Source: UBA3263 sp964554335
GTDB lineage: Bacteria; Bacteroidota; Bacteroidia; Bacteroidales; Muribaculaceae
NCBI GenBank assembly: GCA_964554335.1
Contig: CAZKOF010000004.1
Coordinates: forward strand, 11,063 to 75,062
Direction: 5' to 3'
DNA: 64,000 bases
The notes beneath the pieces are model-generated. The model was given only the letters and a program-made list of their open reading frames with translations, was not told the origin of the DNA and searched no databases. The position numbers and the translations under genes are program-made. Of this stretch, positions 15,468 through 25,025 are shown one piece after another. Numbering within the stretch: the first letter of the stretch is position 1; each line of letters starts with the position of its first letter.

Positions 15468-16961
15468 TTAGTAGCCGTAGAGCTCGAGCTCGGACGCGCA
15501 CCAGTAGATGGCGCCTGTCGTCGTACCCAGACTGCCGCCCCCGGATTCCATTACGCAGAAGCGCAGATACCGGATAGAGGACTCGCTGAGGTAGGGTTGC
15601 TCATCAGTGCCGAAAGAACCTACTGCAACCGCTTCATAGAGTTGGTCGGTCATATTTTCAATTTTCGCGAAGGGCACGGTCGGCCAGTTGTCAGGATCGT
15701 TGGAACCATAGAGATATACGGTCTTGACATAACCGGCAGCCGTTGGAGAGTTACGGTTGGTGAGGTTGAAGCGGAACATCGACATCTGCTCGGGGAGCTC
15801 GATCTGGAGATACGAGGCGTAGACAGACTCACGGGGGTTTGCAACCGACCAGCCCGAGTGGAAGAAGGTCGACGTGTTGCCGTCGAACAGATCTGAAAGA
15901 GGACCTTCTGACGGTTCCTGGTCGTTAGTCTTAACGTTAGCGGTCGAGAGTTGGATCTTATTGAGCGTGACCACATCGATGACGCGCACGGTGAAAATCA
16001 GCGTCATCTCATTGTCAATCCCGAGGGCGTCGCCGGGGTTGTTTTGGGCGTCGTCCCAGGTGATGGGATTGTCATGATCAACCTTTACCGCGATGGCATA
16101 AAGGTTGAGAAGGTTGAGTTTGTCGAGGTCGATGCTGAGATTGAGAGGCAGGTAGGTCGTTCCGGCCGTGAAGTGATATTCCGTCTGCAGGGTGTAGGCC
16201 GAGGGGTCCAAAGGAATATAGTTCGTGCCGTTGGCTGCATTATAGTCGGTAATAGCCTGATCGTCGGCGTGAACGTGGAGTTTGAAACCCCAGGGGTTAT
16301 CACATGGAATGCTGAAGTTCGCCTCGGGCTTATAGAAATTGTTGCCCTCCGAGAGCAGCGTGCTCCTGTTGATTGTGCGCGCAACCACGCCGTTGACATC
16401 GGCGGTTAAAGAGGGCGTTTGCAAATCAAGCGAAACGAGCGTCACGTTGGCATAGGAGCTGACCGTGTCCTGTTCGCTCACGAGAGTAACGGGAATCACA
16501 GGGGTCCTTTCGCCGATAGAGGCGGCGTTTTGGTCCATCCATGTTTTCAGGACGCTCGGACGGATGTAGAGTGTATGGACCTCATAACGCTTATCCTCGC
16601 TGTCGAACGACATGTCGACGGAATAGATATTTTCGGTTGCCGAGGGCGAGAAAGAGTAGCATTCGCTGCCGACGCGCACGGTGTAGGAGTTGCCCGAGGA
16701 TTCCTGGTATTCGGCGAACTCCGTATCATTCATCACCTTGAGTGTGGCGCTCGAGTTGTGGGCGGGATCATATCCGCCTTTCATCACGACGAAAGGAACC
16801 TCGGCAGTAACATCGGTCGAGTAAACTGTCAGTTCCCGGGTGCCGGAATCCTTTATGGAGAAGACTCCGTCGAACTCCTCGGGATAGATGTCATACTTGT
16901 CGCATGAAGTGGTGGAGGCCATCAGCGCAAGCAGTCCGGATGCAAAAAATATTTTTTTCAT
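15468..16961 (-). CDS. DUF1735 / discoidin-domain surface lipoprotein
   Basis: A 497-residue lipoprotein (signal peptide with lipobox MASTTSC). The N-terminal half has the DUF1735 pattern (repeated beta-sandwiches with FVVMKGGYD and paired NDTEFAEYQ/YTV segments). The C-terminal 150 residues are an F5/8-type C carbohydrate-binding domain (SDLFDGNTSTFFHSGW). No catalytic motif is visible. The third position in a susCD operon is where surface glycan-binding proteins usually sit, so a glycan-capture role beside SusD is the likely one. It lies between the SusD-like and M60 genes with short gaps, so the four are one transcript. Confidence 0.8.
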   Translation of the reverse strand: MKKIFFASGLLALMASTTSCDKYDIYPEEFDGVFSIKDSGTRELTVYSTDVTAEVPFVVMKGGYDPAHNSSATLKVMNDTEFAEYQESSGNSYTVRVGSECYSFSPSATENIYSVDMSFDSEDKRYEVHTLYIRPSVLKTWMDQNAASIGERTPVIPVTLVSEQDTVSSYANVTLVSLDLQTPSLTADVNGVVARTINRSTLLSEGNNFYKPEANFSIPCDNPWGFKLHVHADDQAITDYNAANGTNYIPLDPSAYTLQTEYHFTAGTTYLPLNLSIDLDKLNLLNLYAIAVKVDHDNPITWDDAQNNPGDALGIDNEMTLIFTVRVIDVVTLNKIQLSTANVKTNDQEPSEGPLSDLFDGNTSTFFHSGWSVANPRESVYASYLQIELPEQMSMFRFNLTNRNSPTAAGYVKTVYLYGSNDPDNWPTVPFAKIENMTDQLYEAVAVGSFGTDEQPYLSESSIRYLRFCVMESGGGSLGTTTGAIYWCASELELYGY

Positions 16962-16996
16962 GCTGTTATAGTCTGGAATGTGTAACGGTTTGAAAT

Positions 16997-19057
16997 TTAG
17001 TATCCGGGGGCCTGAACCATCTGCGGGTTCTTGTAGACCTCATTGATGAAGAGCGGATAGAGATACTGGCGGGCACCGAAAGTGAACGTCGAGTTGCAGA
17101 CGCGCGGAGTGTTGAACTCCTCAAACGTGCAGTTCTCGATGTCGCCCGTCAGACCCTGGCGCATGCCGGCGGCAAAATATTCGCTGCCTGCAACCCAGCG
17201 GCGCACGTCGTAGTAGCGCTGACCTTCGTCCCACAACTCGATGAAGCGTTCCTGACGGACCCATTCAACCAGCGTCATCTGCTTGGATGTGTTGGTAATC
17301 GGGTTATTGAACGTCACGCCTATCTCGGATTCGGTAAGTTCCGGCACACCTGCGCGCTTGCGGATACGGTTGATGTACTCTATCGCGGTTGCCGCGTAGC
17401 TTGCGTCAGCACCGGCGCGCTTGGGGTTAGCCAACTCGGCGGCACATTCGGCGAGGTTGAGGTAAAGCTCCGTCAGGCGCATAAGTACGATCGGGTGATA
17501 CGTGCCGGGTTGCGCAGTCAGCTGATTGTCAATCGAGTAGACGGGAGCGATATGCTTCATCGCCAGAAGACCGGTCGAGGCCAGATTTTTAGGTTCGTTG
17601 GTAAAGTCCGCACCCTGGCCTCCGTCTTTGTTGGTCTTGAAGTTCAGCGTAAAGGGCTCACCGTTCTTGATACGGTTGAGATAGTTGCCGCCGTCGAAGG
17701 CAATCCAGGCATAGAAGCGGGGCTCGCGGTTGCGCACGAGGTTGATCATGTCCTCATGTCCGGTAACGGACGGAGTAATAGCCCGGAACCATTCGCTCTT
17801 GGGCGAGAAGTCGATGTCGGGGTGGCTGTCGGCGGGCAGACGTCCGTCCTTACACAGGAAGTTATAAACCGTGTTCAGGGTGGGGTTGACTACCGACCAC
17901 GCGTAGGTGTACCACTGGCCGTTGCTGTTCTTGATTATCTTCAGCGGGAAGCGGGCCGCCTCAAGATTGCCGTAAGTGTAGCGTATCGACCAGAGGATTT
18001 CAGGATTCTCAGACTGCGAGGTCGTGTGGAGATAGCGGTTGAGCATCACCTTATCGATGAACGTCCGTTTCTCGGTGTCGTCGGCAAAGTCAACGGGAAT
18101 CCAATCCATATTACTATAACCGTTGTTCCCAACCACGTTTTCTTCTTTCACCGCCTCATATTCAGCGTCATCGAAAAGTCTGTGGTATTTTTCGGCGAGT
18201 TCGATGGCCTCCGATGTGGCTTTGAAGGCATCGACCCACTTCTGGCGGTCATATGTGTTTGAAACAAGCTCCTTGCCATAGCCGGGAGTCTCGTAGTTGA
18301 CGTTACGCCATTCGGGATAAGGGAACTTGCCGTTAAAGAGGTCGGAAGCGGCGAGCAGGAGCAGGCGGGCCTTCATGGCTTTGGCAATAACTTTGGTTGC
18401 GCGGCCGAAGTTGGCATTATCCCAGGTCTCGGGCAGGACTTTGGCAGCCTCGTCGAACTCGTTGGCAAGATAGCGCACGCAGTAGTCGAAGTGGGAGCGG
18501 CCGGGGAAGTCCTCTTCGGGAGCGTCCATATCGATCAATTCCATTGTCAAGGGTATAGGACCGTAAAGACGGAGCATCACCATATGATAGTAAGCCTTCA
18601 GGAAGCGAGATTCGGCAAGCCACAGGTTCTCTTCCTCCTCGTTGCGGGTCACCTCATAGTCGCGGCCGGTTGACAGGAGCTCTTTCTCGAACAACAGGCA
18701 CTGGCCGATGTACTGATACATCGTTCCCCAAAGCCATTGGATATTGCTGCCGTCGGTGGTCTGGGTGTTCTTCAGCACGGCGAAACAAGACGGATATGCC
18801 GACTCCTGTTCGTTGGGCCAGACATATTCGTCGGTTGTCGAACTGAAAGGCGAGGTGTACTCCGCGGGGGCAATCGCAGTGGTGCCCACATAGCAGGAGT
18901 AGAGGAAGCCGAGCGCGTTGTCGTGGGTCTTCATCGCGTCTACGAGGTTTGGCTGCTCCGGCGGAACCACGTCAAGGTAATTGCAGGAAGCCACTCCGAG
19001 CAATGATCCGGCAGCGACCGCAACTGCGGCGTATTTGAAAATATTATTGAATTTCAT
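16997..19057 (-). CDS. SusD-like (RagB/SusD) glycan-binding lipoprotein
   Basis: A 686-residue outer-membrane lipoprotein that forms the lid over its SusC partner and binds oligosaccharide. A signal peptide with lipobox GVASC is followed by NYLDVVPPEQPN, a standard mature SusD start. TPR helices include WLAESRFLKAYYHMVMLRLYG. The C-terminal RagB/SusD part contains EYINRIRKRAGVPELTESE and WVRQERFIELWDEGQRYYD. It ends in LYPLFINEVYKNPQM...PGY, the conserved family ending. The SusC-like gene precedes it by 45 nt. Confidence 0.94.
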   Translation of the reverse strand: MKFNNIFKYAAVAVAAGSLLGVASCNYLDVVPPEQPNLVDAMKTHDNALGFLYSCYVGTTAIAPAEYTSPFSSTTDEYVWPNEQESAYPSCFAVLKNTQTTDGSNIQWLWGTMYQYIGQCLLFEKELLSTGRDYEVTRNEEEENLWLAESRFLKAYYHMVMLRLYGPIPLTMELIDMDAPEEDFPGRSHFDYCVRYLANEFDEAAKVLPETWDNANFGRATKVIAKAMKARLLLLAASDLFNGKFPYPEWRNVNYETPGYGKELVSNTYDRQKWVDAFKATSEAIELAEKYHRLFDDAEYEAVKEENVVGNNGYSNMDWIPVDFADDTEKRTFIDKVMLNRYLHTTSQSENPEILWSIRYTYGNLEAARFPLKIIKNSNGQWYTYAWSVVNPTLNTVYNFLCKDGRLPADSHPDIDFSPKSEWFRAITPSVTGHEDMINLVRNREPRFYAWIAFDGGNYLNRIKNGEPFTLNFKTNKDGGQGADFTNEPKNLASTGLLAMKHIAPVYSIDNQLTAQPGTYHPIVLMRLTELYLNLAECAAELANPKRAGADASYAATAIEYINRIRKRAGVPELTESEIGVTFNNPITNTSKQMTLVEWVRQERFIELWDEGQRYYDVRRWVAGSEYFAAGMRQGLTGDIENCTFEEFNTPRVCNSTFTFGARQYLYPLFINEVYKNPQMVQAPGY

Positions 19058-19102
19058 ATCGATTGTTTGCTTTGACTATGTTTCATGATATTCGGAAAGA
19101 GA

Positions 19103-22100
19103 TTAGATAGTAATCTGCACACCGACAGTGACTGACTTCGAAAGCGGATAGCTATTCCACGCCTCGAGTTCGGGATCCCACAGTTTGAAGGGGCTGAAGC
19201 GGAGCAGGTTCGTGCCGGCGACGTAAACGCGGCCGTAGGGGAACGACCAGCCGAGTTCAACATTCTTCAGGCGAAGGAACGAACCGTCGCGGAGCCAGTA
19301 GGTAGAGGCCACGGAGTTGTTCGACACTTCGGTCTGCGTCGTGCCCAGGCGGGGATACTCGGCGTCGAAGTTTCCGAGTTCGGGGTCGAAATAGTTCTCG
19401 GCAACCCACTTGAGGGCGTTGCGGGCGGTGTTGTTGCTGCCTTCGTAGAAGGGGTCTATACCGTTGGCAAGGATTGAGCGCTTGGCCTGGCCCACGAACT
19501 GGAAGCCGAAGTCGAAGCTGCGCCAGTTGACGGTGGCGCCGAAACCATACTGGATGCGGGGCGTCGTGCCGTATTCGCTGATCATGGTCTGGTCGTCGGA
19601 GTTGATGATGCCGTCGCCGTTGATGTCGCGATACTTGATGTCACCGACGCGAACCGTCGACGAACCGACCTGCTGGACGGGGCTGCAGGCAATCTCTTCC
19701 TCAGACCGGAACAGGCCTTCGGCAATGTAGCCGTAGACGTTGCTCACGCCGGGATAGGGTTTGTCGGTGCGGTAGTTGCTCTTCCATGTGTAGACGTAAT
19801 CGGGGTCGTCCCAGTCGATAATCTTGTTTTCGGAATACGACAGGTTGCCGCGGAAGCTGACGCTCCAGTCCTGATTGATGCGCTGATCATATTGGGCCGA
19901 TACCTCAAAACCTTGGTTCTGCATCTTACCCTTGTTGGCGTAAGGCTTTGATTCGTGATATGCCAGCGACTGGGGCCATGATTCGCGTTGGAGGAAGATG
20001 TCGTAGCGCGACTCGTGGAAGAAGTCGACAACGAAGCTCAGCTTGCCCCATAAGGTAAGGTCGACACCGACGTCGGCCTTGCGCGATTTTTCCCAACCGA
20101 TGCCGGTCAGACCGTAGTAGACAATCTGCGGGCCGCCTGCATAGTACATTGCGTTCTGAGCGAAATCGCCGGTATAGAAACCGAGTGCGGAGATGTTGTT
20201 GTCGTAGATTTTATCGATGTAGAGGAAGCGGGAACCGTTGGGCTCCTCCAGGTCGTCGGAACCTACCAAACCGTAGGATCCGCGGATCTTGAGGTTGGTG
20301 ATTACGTTTGCTGCGGGCGCGAAGAACGCTTCATTGCTCATCACCCAGCCGACAGACGCAGCGGGGAAGAAGCCGAAGCGGTCTTGCTTGGCCAGGCGTT
20401 CGGTGCCGTTATAGCCGGCATTGAACTCGACGAGATAGCGGTGGTCATAGTCGTAGGTTGCGCGGAAAGAGAGGCCCTGGTTGCGCTCGGGCAGAATGGC
20501 GTAGCGATATTCGCGCTGACGATAGAGAAGCATTGCGCTGACATCGTGCAGTCCGAACTTGCGGGCCCAGTTGATGTTGGCCTGGAACTCGAAAGTCTGG
20601 TCGGAAGAGCGCGTCGGGCCGGTTTCTGACAGGAACACCGTGCCTTCCTGGAGGATTTCGAGCATGTCTTGCGTCAGGTTGGGATTACCGTTCTCATCCT
20701 GCAAGAGATATGAGTCGGGGTTGGAAGCCACGGTATAGTAGTAGGGAGTGACGCGACGCGTAAAGCCGCTGCTGCTCCAGTTCTTGAAGTTCACCCAGGC
20801 ATCGAATTTGAGGCCCTTCGTGATGAAGTCGAGATCCTGTTTGATTTTGATAACTGTGTTGATAGTGTTTTCGTTGGTCTGACCGTAGCCGGAGTTCAGC
20901 AGGGCATAGGGGTTCTGCTGGATTACCTCGGCACGACGGATAGCACCGTAGCGGACAAACTCCTCGTCGGGGAACTGCGGATAGGAAACCGGGAAGACCA
21001 CGGGGTTGGTCGTGAGGATGTAGTTGAACATGGATTTCGAAGGAGTAACGATGTAGTCATCGTTGATGTTCGGGCCGGAGCTCTGACGGATCTGAGCATT
21101 CATGTTCATCTCGATGGTGGTCGTGGGAGTGAGCTTGTAGGCGATGTTGTTCTGGAACGTATAGTTATAGATGTTGATGTTGTTGTTCCAGGAGTAGTTA
21201 TTCGAGGTGTTGAGCAGACCGTCCTCGTGCTGGATGTCGAGCGACATGTAGTAACGGACCTTGCTGCCGCCGCCGCTGACGTTGACATTGCCGCGCTGAC
21301 GCATGGCCATGCTCTTGAACAGGAGACTGTCCCAGTCGACATTGGGATAGAGATAGGGGTTGACGCCCTGACGGGTACGCTCGATAGCGACTTCGGAGTA
21401 GTAAGGACTGTTATCGCGGGCAACGCGAGCCTTGTTATAGAGTTCCATAAACGAGGGGCCGTCGAGGAACTCGGGGAAGTCGCCTTTGAAGTTGAAGGAG
21501 TTCTCGAAGCTGACGCGCACTTTTGTCTGCGAATTGTAGTCGCCGCCTTTGGTCTTTACAATCATCACGCCGTTGGCGCCGCGGGAGCCGTAGATTGCGG
21601 TTGCGGAGGCGTCTTTCAGGATTGAGAATGATTCGATGTTCTCGGCGGGGATGTAGTCGAGGTCGGAAACGGAGATTTCAACATCGTCAAGAAGGATAAG
21701 GGGAGTCTGACGGCCGCCGAACGTGCCGATGCCGCGGATGTAGAACTCCGCGGAGCTGCCGGGTTCGCCGGAACGGGTCGAGGATACGACGCCGGCAATC
21801 TTACCTGCGAGGGCGGTGGTGAGGTTGCCTGCGGGCATACGGAGTTCGTCGCCCTTGACCGAGGTGATCGCGCCGGTCACGGAGACGCGCTTCTGAGTGC
21901 CGGAACCGACAACGACAACTTCGTCGAGGGTATTGTCGGCACCTTTGAGTTCAACCTTGACGAAACCGAGGTCATCGACCGGCACACGCATTTCATTATA
22001 ACCGATATAGCTGACAAGAAGCACGGCTCTGTTGCCCGACACGGAAATCGAGAAGTTACCGTCGATGTCGGTTGCCGTAATCGCGTTTTTGTCGCCGACA

Positions 22101-22285
22101 ACACTTACCGTAGCGCCGGGAAGGGGTTCGCCGTCTTGAGCGTCGACCACCACACCGGTGACTGTACGCTTCGCAGCGATGGCAGTCTTTGGAGCCGAGG
22201 CTGCCAACAGATACTGCGGCGTTGCGAGAGCAAAGGCTGCGGCCACCATCACGACCGTCCGCCAATTTGGGAATGTATGTCTCAT
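19103..22285 (-). CDS. SusC-like TonB-dependent outer-membrane transporter
   Basis: A 1060-residue TonB-dependent importer for oligosaccharides or glycopeptides released at the surface. After the signal peptide comes a CarboxypepD_reg-like domain (VTGVVVDAQDGEPLPGATV). The plug follows (VVVGSGTQKRVSVTGAI and DASATAIYGSRGANGVMIV), then a long beta-barrel ending SVTVGVQITI. No N-terminal STN domain is present, so it is not an obvious anti-sigma-linked transducer. It is the first gene of the operon. I could not find a convincing TAnnTTTG box in the 143 bp upstream, so this promoter may depend on an activator encoded elsewhere. Confidence 0.95.
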   Translation of the reverse strand: MRHTFPNWRTVVMVAAAFALATPQYLLAASAPKTAIAAKRTVTGVVVDAQDGEPLPGATVSVVGDKNAITATDIDGNFSISVSGNRAVLLVSYIGYNEMRVPVDDLGFVKVELKGADNTLDEVVVVGSGTQKRVSVTGAITSVKGDELRMPAGNLTTALAGKIAGVVSSTRSGEPGSSAEFYIRGIGTFGGRQTPLILLDDVEISVSDLDYIPAENIESFSILKDASATAIYGSRGANGVMIVKTKGGDYNSQTKVRVSFENSFNFKGDFPEFLDGPSFMELYNKARVARDNSPYYSEVAIERTRQGVNPYLYPNVDWDSLLFKSMAMRQRGNVNVSGGGSKVRYYMSLDIQHEDGLLNTSNNYSWNNNINIYNYTFQNNIAYKLTPTTTIEMNMNAQIRQSSGPNINDDYIVTPSKSMFNYILTTNPVVFPVSYPQFPDEEFVRYGAIRRAEVIQQNPYALLNSGYGQTNENTINTVIKIKQDLDFITKGLKFDAWVNFKNWSSSGFTRRVTPYYYTVASNPDSYLLQDENGNPNLTQDMLEILQEGTVFLSETGPTRSSDQTFEFQANINWARKFGLHDVSAMLLYRQREYRYAILPERNQGLSFRATYDYDHRYLVEFNAGYNGTERLAKQDRFGFFPAASVGWVMSNEAFFAPAANVITNLKIRGSYGLVGSDDLEEPNGSRFLYIDKIYDNNISALGFYTGDFAQNAMYYAGGPQIVYYGLTGIGWEKSRKADVGVDLTLWGKLSFVVDFFHESRYDIFLQRESWPQSLAYHESKPYANKGKMQNQGFEVSAQYDQRINQDWSVSFRGNLSYSENKIIDWDDPDYVYTWKSNYRTDKPYPGVSNVYGYIAEGLFRSEEEIACSPVQQVGSSTVRVGDIKYRDINGDGIINSDDQTMISEYGTTPRIQYGFGATVNWRSFDFGFQFVGQAKRSILANGIDPFYEGSNNTARNALKWVAENYFDPELGNFDAEYPRLGTTQTEVSNNSVASTYWLRDGSFLRLKNVELGWSFPYGRVYVAGTNLLRFSPFKLWDPELEAWNSYPLSKSVTVGVQITI

Positions 22286-22428
22286 TCTGTGATAATTGAT
22301 TGATTTAAGGAATTTATTTCTATATTTTAACCAACATAGAAGCTAATTCTCTTCAGCAACAGAATCAGTCTCTATGTCGGTAATAGGCAATCTGTTTATC
22401 GCGGATGAAATAAGGTCGGAACCGAGGC

Positions 22429-24327
22429 TTACTTCACGTAGACTTTCTTGCCGTTGATGATGTTGATGCCGCGTACGGGAACGGCGAGCTTGCGGCCCTG
22501 AAGGTCGTAGATGCCGGTCATTTCCGGAGCCTCAGCCCGAGTGATTTCGTTCATAGCGGTAGGGTCTGCCTCGAAGAAGCCGAATACCGAGCCGGAATCG
22601 TCGGCGTAATAGGTGTGGAGGGCAGCCTGCTGGTTCATGTTCAGAGCGTTACCGTTCTTTTCGGCGGTGAGATGGAAAGCCACGCCATAGTAGTCACCGT
22701 AGTGGTGGAGCGCGGGCCAGCAGGCAATTGCCTCAGCCTCGTCGGTAACCATTGTAAGCTCATCAGACCCCTCGTCGGCTACTGGGCCGACGTAGATGCC
22801 GGCAACGGCGTTGTAGACAGTGTAACCGCCGTTGGCAGCGGGCTTGAAGGTGAAGAGGGCGGTGTCTGCGCTATAGTCGGCGGCGTGGTTATATGAACCG
22901 TCGACGACGCATAGGAAGTCGCCTGCGCGCAGGTTCTTGATAGCGAAGCTCTTGCCGGCGAGATTGCTGATGATAAGAGCGTTGGCATCTTCAATGGCCT
23001 TGGTGCGGATAGCCTCGGCGTTGGCGACGAGGTTGGCGTCATAGGTAAGAGCTTTCAGGTCGGCAACGGCCTTGTTTATGATGTCGGCAACCACGGGGAC
23101 GTTGGGAATGTAAGCCTGCAGCTCGGCAACAATGCCTGAGGTTACCTCTTCAACGAGTACTTCGGGATCGTCATTGACGAGGGTCCAGATTGAACCGCCG
23201 TCGGCGATGTAATAAAAACCGAAAGTGCCGTCGGCCCAGGCCTGCCAGTTAAATCCCCAGCCATTCTCCACGGGTGCCTCGCAGAGAGCCAGACCGGTGA
23301 AGCCGGCGTTGCTATAGAGTATGGGAGTGAATACAAAAGCTTCAGCCTCGGAGGCAACGGGCGTTGCTTCGGTGCCGATATAGGTTTTGGTTTCGGCATT
23401 GTAGGCAATGTATCCGCCGTCCTTTGCCGTCAGCAGGAATTTGCCGGTTGCATTGTCGATATCAGAGGAGCCAACATACTTGTTGTTGGCGGCATCGACG
23501 TTCAGATACTGGCCTGTGCCATACTGAATGCGGCGGAGGTTCTCGAAGATGCAGGTCTGGCCGTCGAACACGGTCAGGAGCTTGGTATCGGCGGCGGCAA
23601 TAGCGGCGTCATAGGCGGCGTCGACTGCGGCGATGCTGACCTCGGTGAGAGCCTTGATCGCATCGATGCCGGCCTGGAGTTCGGCGGCAACGGCGGGAAC
23701 GGCAGCCTTATAGGTCTCGAGGTCCTCGATTGCGGGAGCGGCGACATAAGCCTCTATATAAGAGCGGAGGCCCTGCTCGACATTTCCGCCGTCGGCGACG
23801 TCGATTTTATAGAACCACCAGCTGCCCCCCTCGCCCGATGAGGGTTGGGTCGGAACATAGTTGCCGCAGGTCGGCACAGTACCGCCGGTAGCGTCGAGCG
23901 AGTAGCATTTATCGGCGTACTCGGCCCCGGTGGCGGAAATGATATTGATGGCATAAGCGCCGCTCTGCTCGACGAGGAAGATATCGGTCGGAGTGGAGGT
24001 GGTCACTGCCGTAGCACCTGCCGCGGTAGTCGAGACGCCATCGTTGACGAAGTCCATGAGGTAGGCGTCGGCGGTTGCGTTCTTGATAACGACGGCGCCC
24101 TCGGCGGAACCGGGAGTGACGGCCCAGACGTTGGCAGCGGAAACGTCGTTGGTGCGCAGAAGGTGGGTAGTGCCGTCACCCGTGGCGTCATATCCTAAAT
24201 AGGGGATACCGCGATTAGCCACGATAAGATAGTAGTTAGGAGCTTCGGCAGTTCCCGCTACAGGCTGATCAGCGAACGCCGGAGCGGCAATCGCCGCCAT
24301 AGACAGAATTGCAAGCAATTTCTTCAT
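22429..24327 (-). CDS. Secreted modular protein with type IX-like sorting tail
   Basis: A 632-residue exported protein of unknown function. A signal peptide (cleavage near APAFA) precedes three related beta-rich modules of 100-150 residues. Each contains FxxNLRxGxYL-like and GGYxxYNAxxxxYIG segments suggesting a beta-trefoil (ricin-like) fold; this is inference. Alanine-rich helical linkers at about residues 190-255 and 395-450 join them. The C-terminal 40 residues (EMTGIYDLQGRKL, then INGKKVYVK) look like a type IX secretion sorting tail. It lies just upstream of the SusC-like gene on the same strand but has its own promoter-like boxes and a 143-bp gap. It may be an adhesin or glycan-binding protein. 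Confidence 0.7.
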   Translation of the reverse strand: MKKLLAILSMAAIAAPAFADQPVAGTAEAPNYYLIVANRGIPYLGYDATGDGTTHLLRTNDVSAANVWAVTPGSAEGAVVIKNATADAYLMDFVNDGVSTTAAGATAVTTSTPTDIFLVEQSGAYAINIISATGAEYADKCYSLDATGGTVPTCGNYVPTQPSSGEGGSWWFYKIDVADGGNVEQGLRSYIEAYVAAPAIEDLETYKAAVPAVAAELQAGIDAIKALTEVSIAAVDAAYDAAIAAADTKLLTVFDGQTCIFENLRRIQYGTGQYLNVDAANNKYVGSSDIDNATGKFLLTAKDGGYIAYNAETKTYIGTEATPVASEAEAFVFTPILYSNAGFTGLALCEAPVENGWGFNWQAWADGTFGFYYIADGGSIWTLVNDDPEVLVEEVTSGIVAELQAYIPNVPVVADIINKAVADLKALTYDANLVANAEAIRTKAIEDANALIISNLAGKSFAIKNLRAGDFLCVVDGSYNHAADYSADTALFTFKPAANGGYTVYNAVAGIYVGPVADEGSDELTMVTDEAEAIACWPALHHYGDYYGVAFHLTAEKNGNALNMNQQAALHTYYADDSGSVFGFFEADPTAMNEITRAEAPEMTGIYDLQGRKLAVPVRGINIINGKKVYVK

Positions 24328-24370
24328 GTTGAATAAATGTTAATAATGAAACTTCTTTGGTGAATTTCTG

Positions 24371-24378
24371 CAAAATTA
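24371..24378 (-). promoter_or_regulatory. -7 box of the modular secreted protein gene
   Basis: The complement reads TAATTTTG, which gives a leader of about 38 nt. The same 17-nt context (TGCAAAATTAAGAAAAA on the plus strand) recurs at 24496-24512 with a second box at 24498-24505. Confidence 0.5.
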
Positions 24379-24616
24379 AGAAAAATATAATTCACCCCCC
24401 CCTATTCTTAACATTATTTAACACTATTTAACTCGGCAGCTCCGCGAAGCCACGGACCGGCGGCCGGACCTGAGGATTTCGTCTGCCGTAACGGATGCAA
24501 AATTAAGAAAAAATTTTCCAATTTTTGTTTTTTTTCGGGTCAACTTAGTGATTATGTGAAAAAAAAATCGGATATTTGCAGTCGCGTTAGCGCATATTCC
24601 CTCTCGGCGCCGACCT

Positions 24617-24689
24617 CGAAAATGAATTTTATTTACAATAACTCAAAATCGAAAATGAATTTTATTTATTATTTACAATAACTCAAAAT
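24617..24689. repeat. Imperfect tandem duplication in the HU leader
   Basis: The segment 24617-24649 (TCGAAAATGAATTTTATTTA...ACTCAAAAT) is repeated at 24649-24689, with a 7-nt TTATTTA insertion in the second copy. It lies directly before the HU start codon, in a 378-bp AT-rich intergenic region (24328-24705) that otherwise shows only the promoter-like boxes listed here. Confidence 0.75.
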
Positions 24690-24705
24690 ATTAACCATTA
24701 CAAAA

Positions 24706-24981
24706 ATGACAAAAGCTGATATCGTTAGCGAAATTGCTAAGACAACCGGCATCGACCGCGCCAATGTTCTCGACACCGTTGAAAAGTTCATGGAAGTAGT
24801 GAAAGATTCGCTCATCAACGGCGAAAATGTTTATCTCCGCGGCTTCGGTAGCTTCATTATCAAGACCCGTTCGGAGAAGACCGCACGCAACATCTCCAAG
24901 AACACCACCATCATCATTCCCGAACACAAAATCCCCGCTTTCAAGCCCTCAAAATCGTTCGTGGAAGAGGTTAAGAAATAA
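24706..24981 (+). CDS. HU/IHF family DNA-binding protein
   Basis: A 91-residue nucleoid protein that bends DNA as a dimer. MTKADIVSEIAKTTGI starts the helical dimerisation part. GFGSFIIKTRSEKTARNI is the HU signature, with the DNA-grasping beta-arm after it. PAFKPSKSFVEEV is the C-terminal helix. The conserved arm-tip proline region is replaced by TTIIIPEHKIPAFKP, common in Bacteroidetes HU variants. The gene is transcribed away from the sugar locus and is followed after 44 nt by a tiny basic gene. A weak -7-like sequence (GATATTTG, 24571-24578) is the only promoter hint. Confidence 0.95.
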   Translation: MTKADIVSEIAKTTGIDRANVLDTVEKFMEVVKDSLINGENVYLRGFGSFIIKTRSEKTARNISKNTTIIIPEHKIPAFKPSKSFVEEVKK

Positions 24982-25025
24982 TCTATTCCTCTCATTTCAA
25001 TCATTAACACAAAAAGATTAAAACT

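Noticed and set aside
24328..24705. A gene between the modular protein and HU
   Set aside because: The region is AT-rich with no frame having coding character; only promoter-like boxes and a leader duplication are supported.
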